Assembly (NCBI GenBank): GCA_002763335.1
Contig: PEYS01000121.1
Coordinates: 1-5,009, forward strand
Direction: 5' to 3'
From: Candidatus Woesearchaeota archaeon CG08_land_8_20_14_0_20_47_9
GTDB lineage: Archaea; Nanobdellota; Nanobdellia; Woesearchaeales; CG1-02-47-18
Length of the DNA: 5,009 nucleotides
Below, piece after piece: positions 4,942 through 5,009 of the stretch (positions are counted from its first letter, which is position 1; each line of letters opens with the position of its first letter). The translations under genes were made by a program, and so were the position numbers. The notes under the pieces were generated by a model. The model was not told the DNA's origin, searched no databases, and saw only the letters and a list, made by a program, of their open reading frames with translations.

Positions 4942-5009
4942 TCACTTCACCACCATAAAGAAGCCCTTCTCAGTCTGGCTTATGCGCATGATGCTCAAAA
5001 GTTCGTGGG
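4942..5009 (-). CDS. C-terminal fragment of an upstream gene, possibly translation initiation factor 6
   Basis: Only the last 21 full codons and the TGA stop (4942-4944) are in the window; the rest lies beyond the right edge. The visible tail is HELLSIMRISQTEKGFFMVV plus K. In many archaea the order is ribosomal L31e, aIF6, L18Ae (LX), pfdA, ftsY. The tail does not look like the basic end of L18Ae. The ELLSI segment is loosely like the end of aIF6, where TTGPEL-type sequence precedes the C-terminus. That match is weak, so I give no symbol. The other two minus-strand frames stop quickly, and this one is open to the edge. Confidence 0.45.
   Translation of the reverse strand, partial: HELLSIMRISQTEKGFFMVVK

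Overview
The window looks archaeal, most likely a DPANN-type lineage such as Woesearchaeota; that lineage is an inference. The support is an archaeal-style operon on the minus strand (prefoldin alpha followed by the SRP receptor FtsY), TATA boxes centred about 27 nt upstream of start codons that lack a Shine-Dalgarno site (leaderless mRNAs), and a winged-helix regulator of archaeal character. No rRNA, tRNA, CRISPR array or transposase gene was seen.

Right part (3210-5009, minus strand): the last codons of an upstream gene (possibly aIF6), an 80-nt gap with a clear TATA box, prefoldin alpha, and ftsY. The prefoldin stop and the GTG start of ftsY overlap in GTGA. This is housekeeping protein folding and membrane targeting, with regular, moderately GC-rich codon use.

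Middle part (2237-3194, plus strand): a clearly AT-richer module that converges on ftsY. It holds a leaderless 289-residue double-HTH protein resembling the antitoxin/regulator half of archaeal nucleotidyltransferase toxin-antitoxin pairs (AbiEi-like). An overlapping second gene starts with a Shine-Dalgarno-like site but keeps only about 25 plausible codons before running into the ftsY 3' end. It reads as an orphaned antitoxin with a truncated partner.

Left part (1-1347, minus strand): a large gene runs off the left edge. It encodes an unrecognised single-pass membrane protein with a basic cytoplasmic N-terminus, one transmembrane helix at residues 128-145, and an extracytoplasmic domain carrying eight N-glycosylation sequons.

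Between 1348 and 2266 there is no confident protein gene, but the DNA is highly structured. Element A (1375-1485) has a perfect 16-bp outer inverted repeat enclosing two hairpins. Element B (1810-1976) has an 8-bp outer repeat, a perfect 14-bp hairpin and a second arm, with TATA-like boxes on both flanks and a terminator-like hairpin plus T-run. These two cloverleaf-like elements, possibly one family of structured RNA or palindromic repeat, are the most unusual content of the window.
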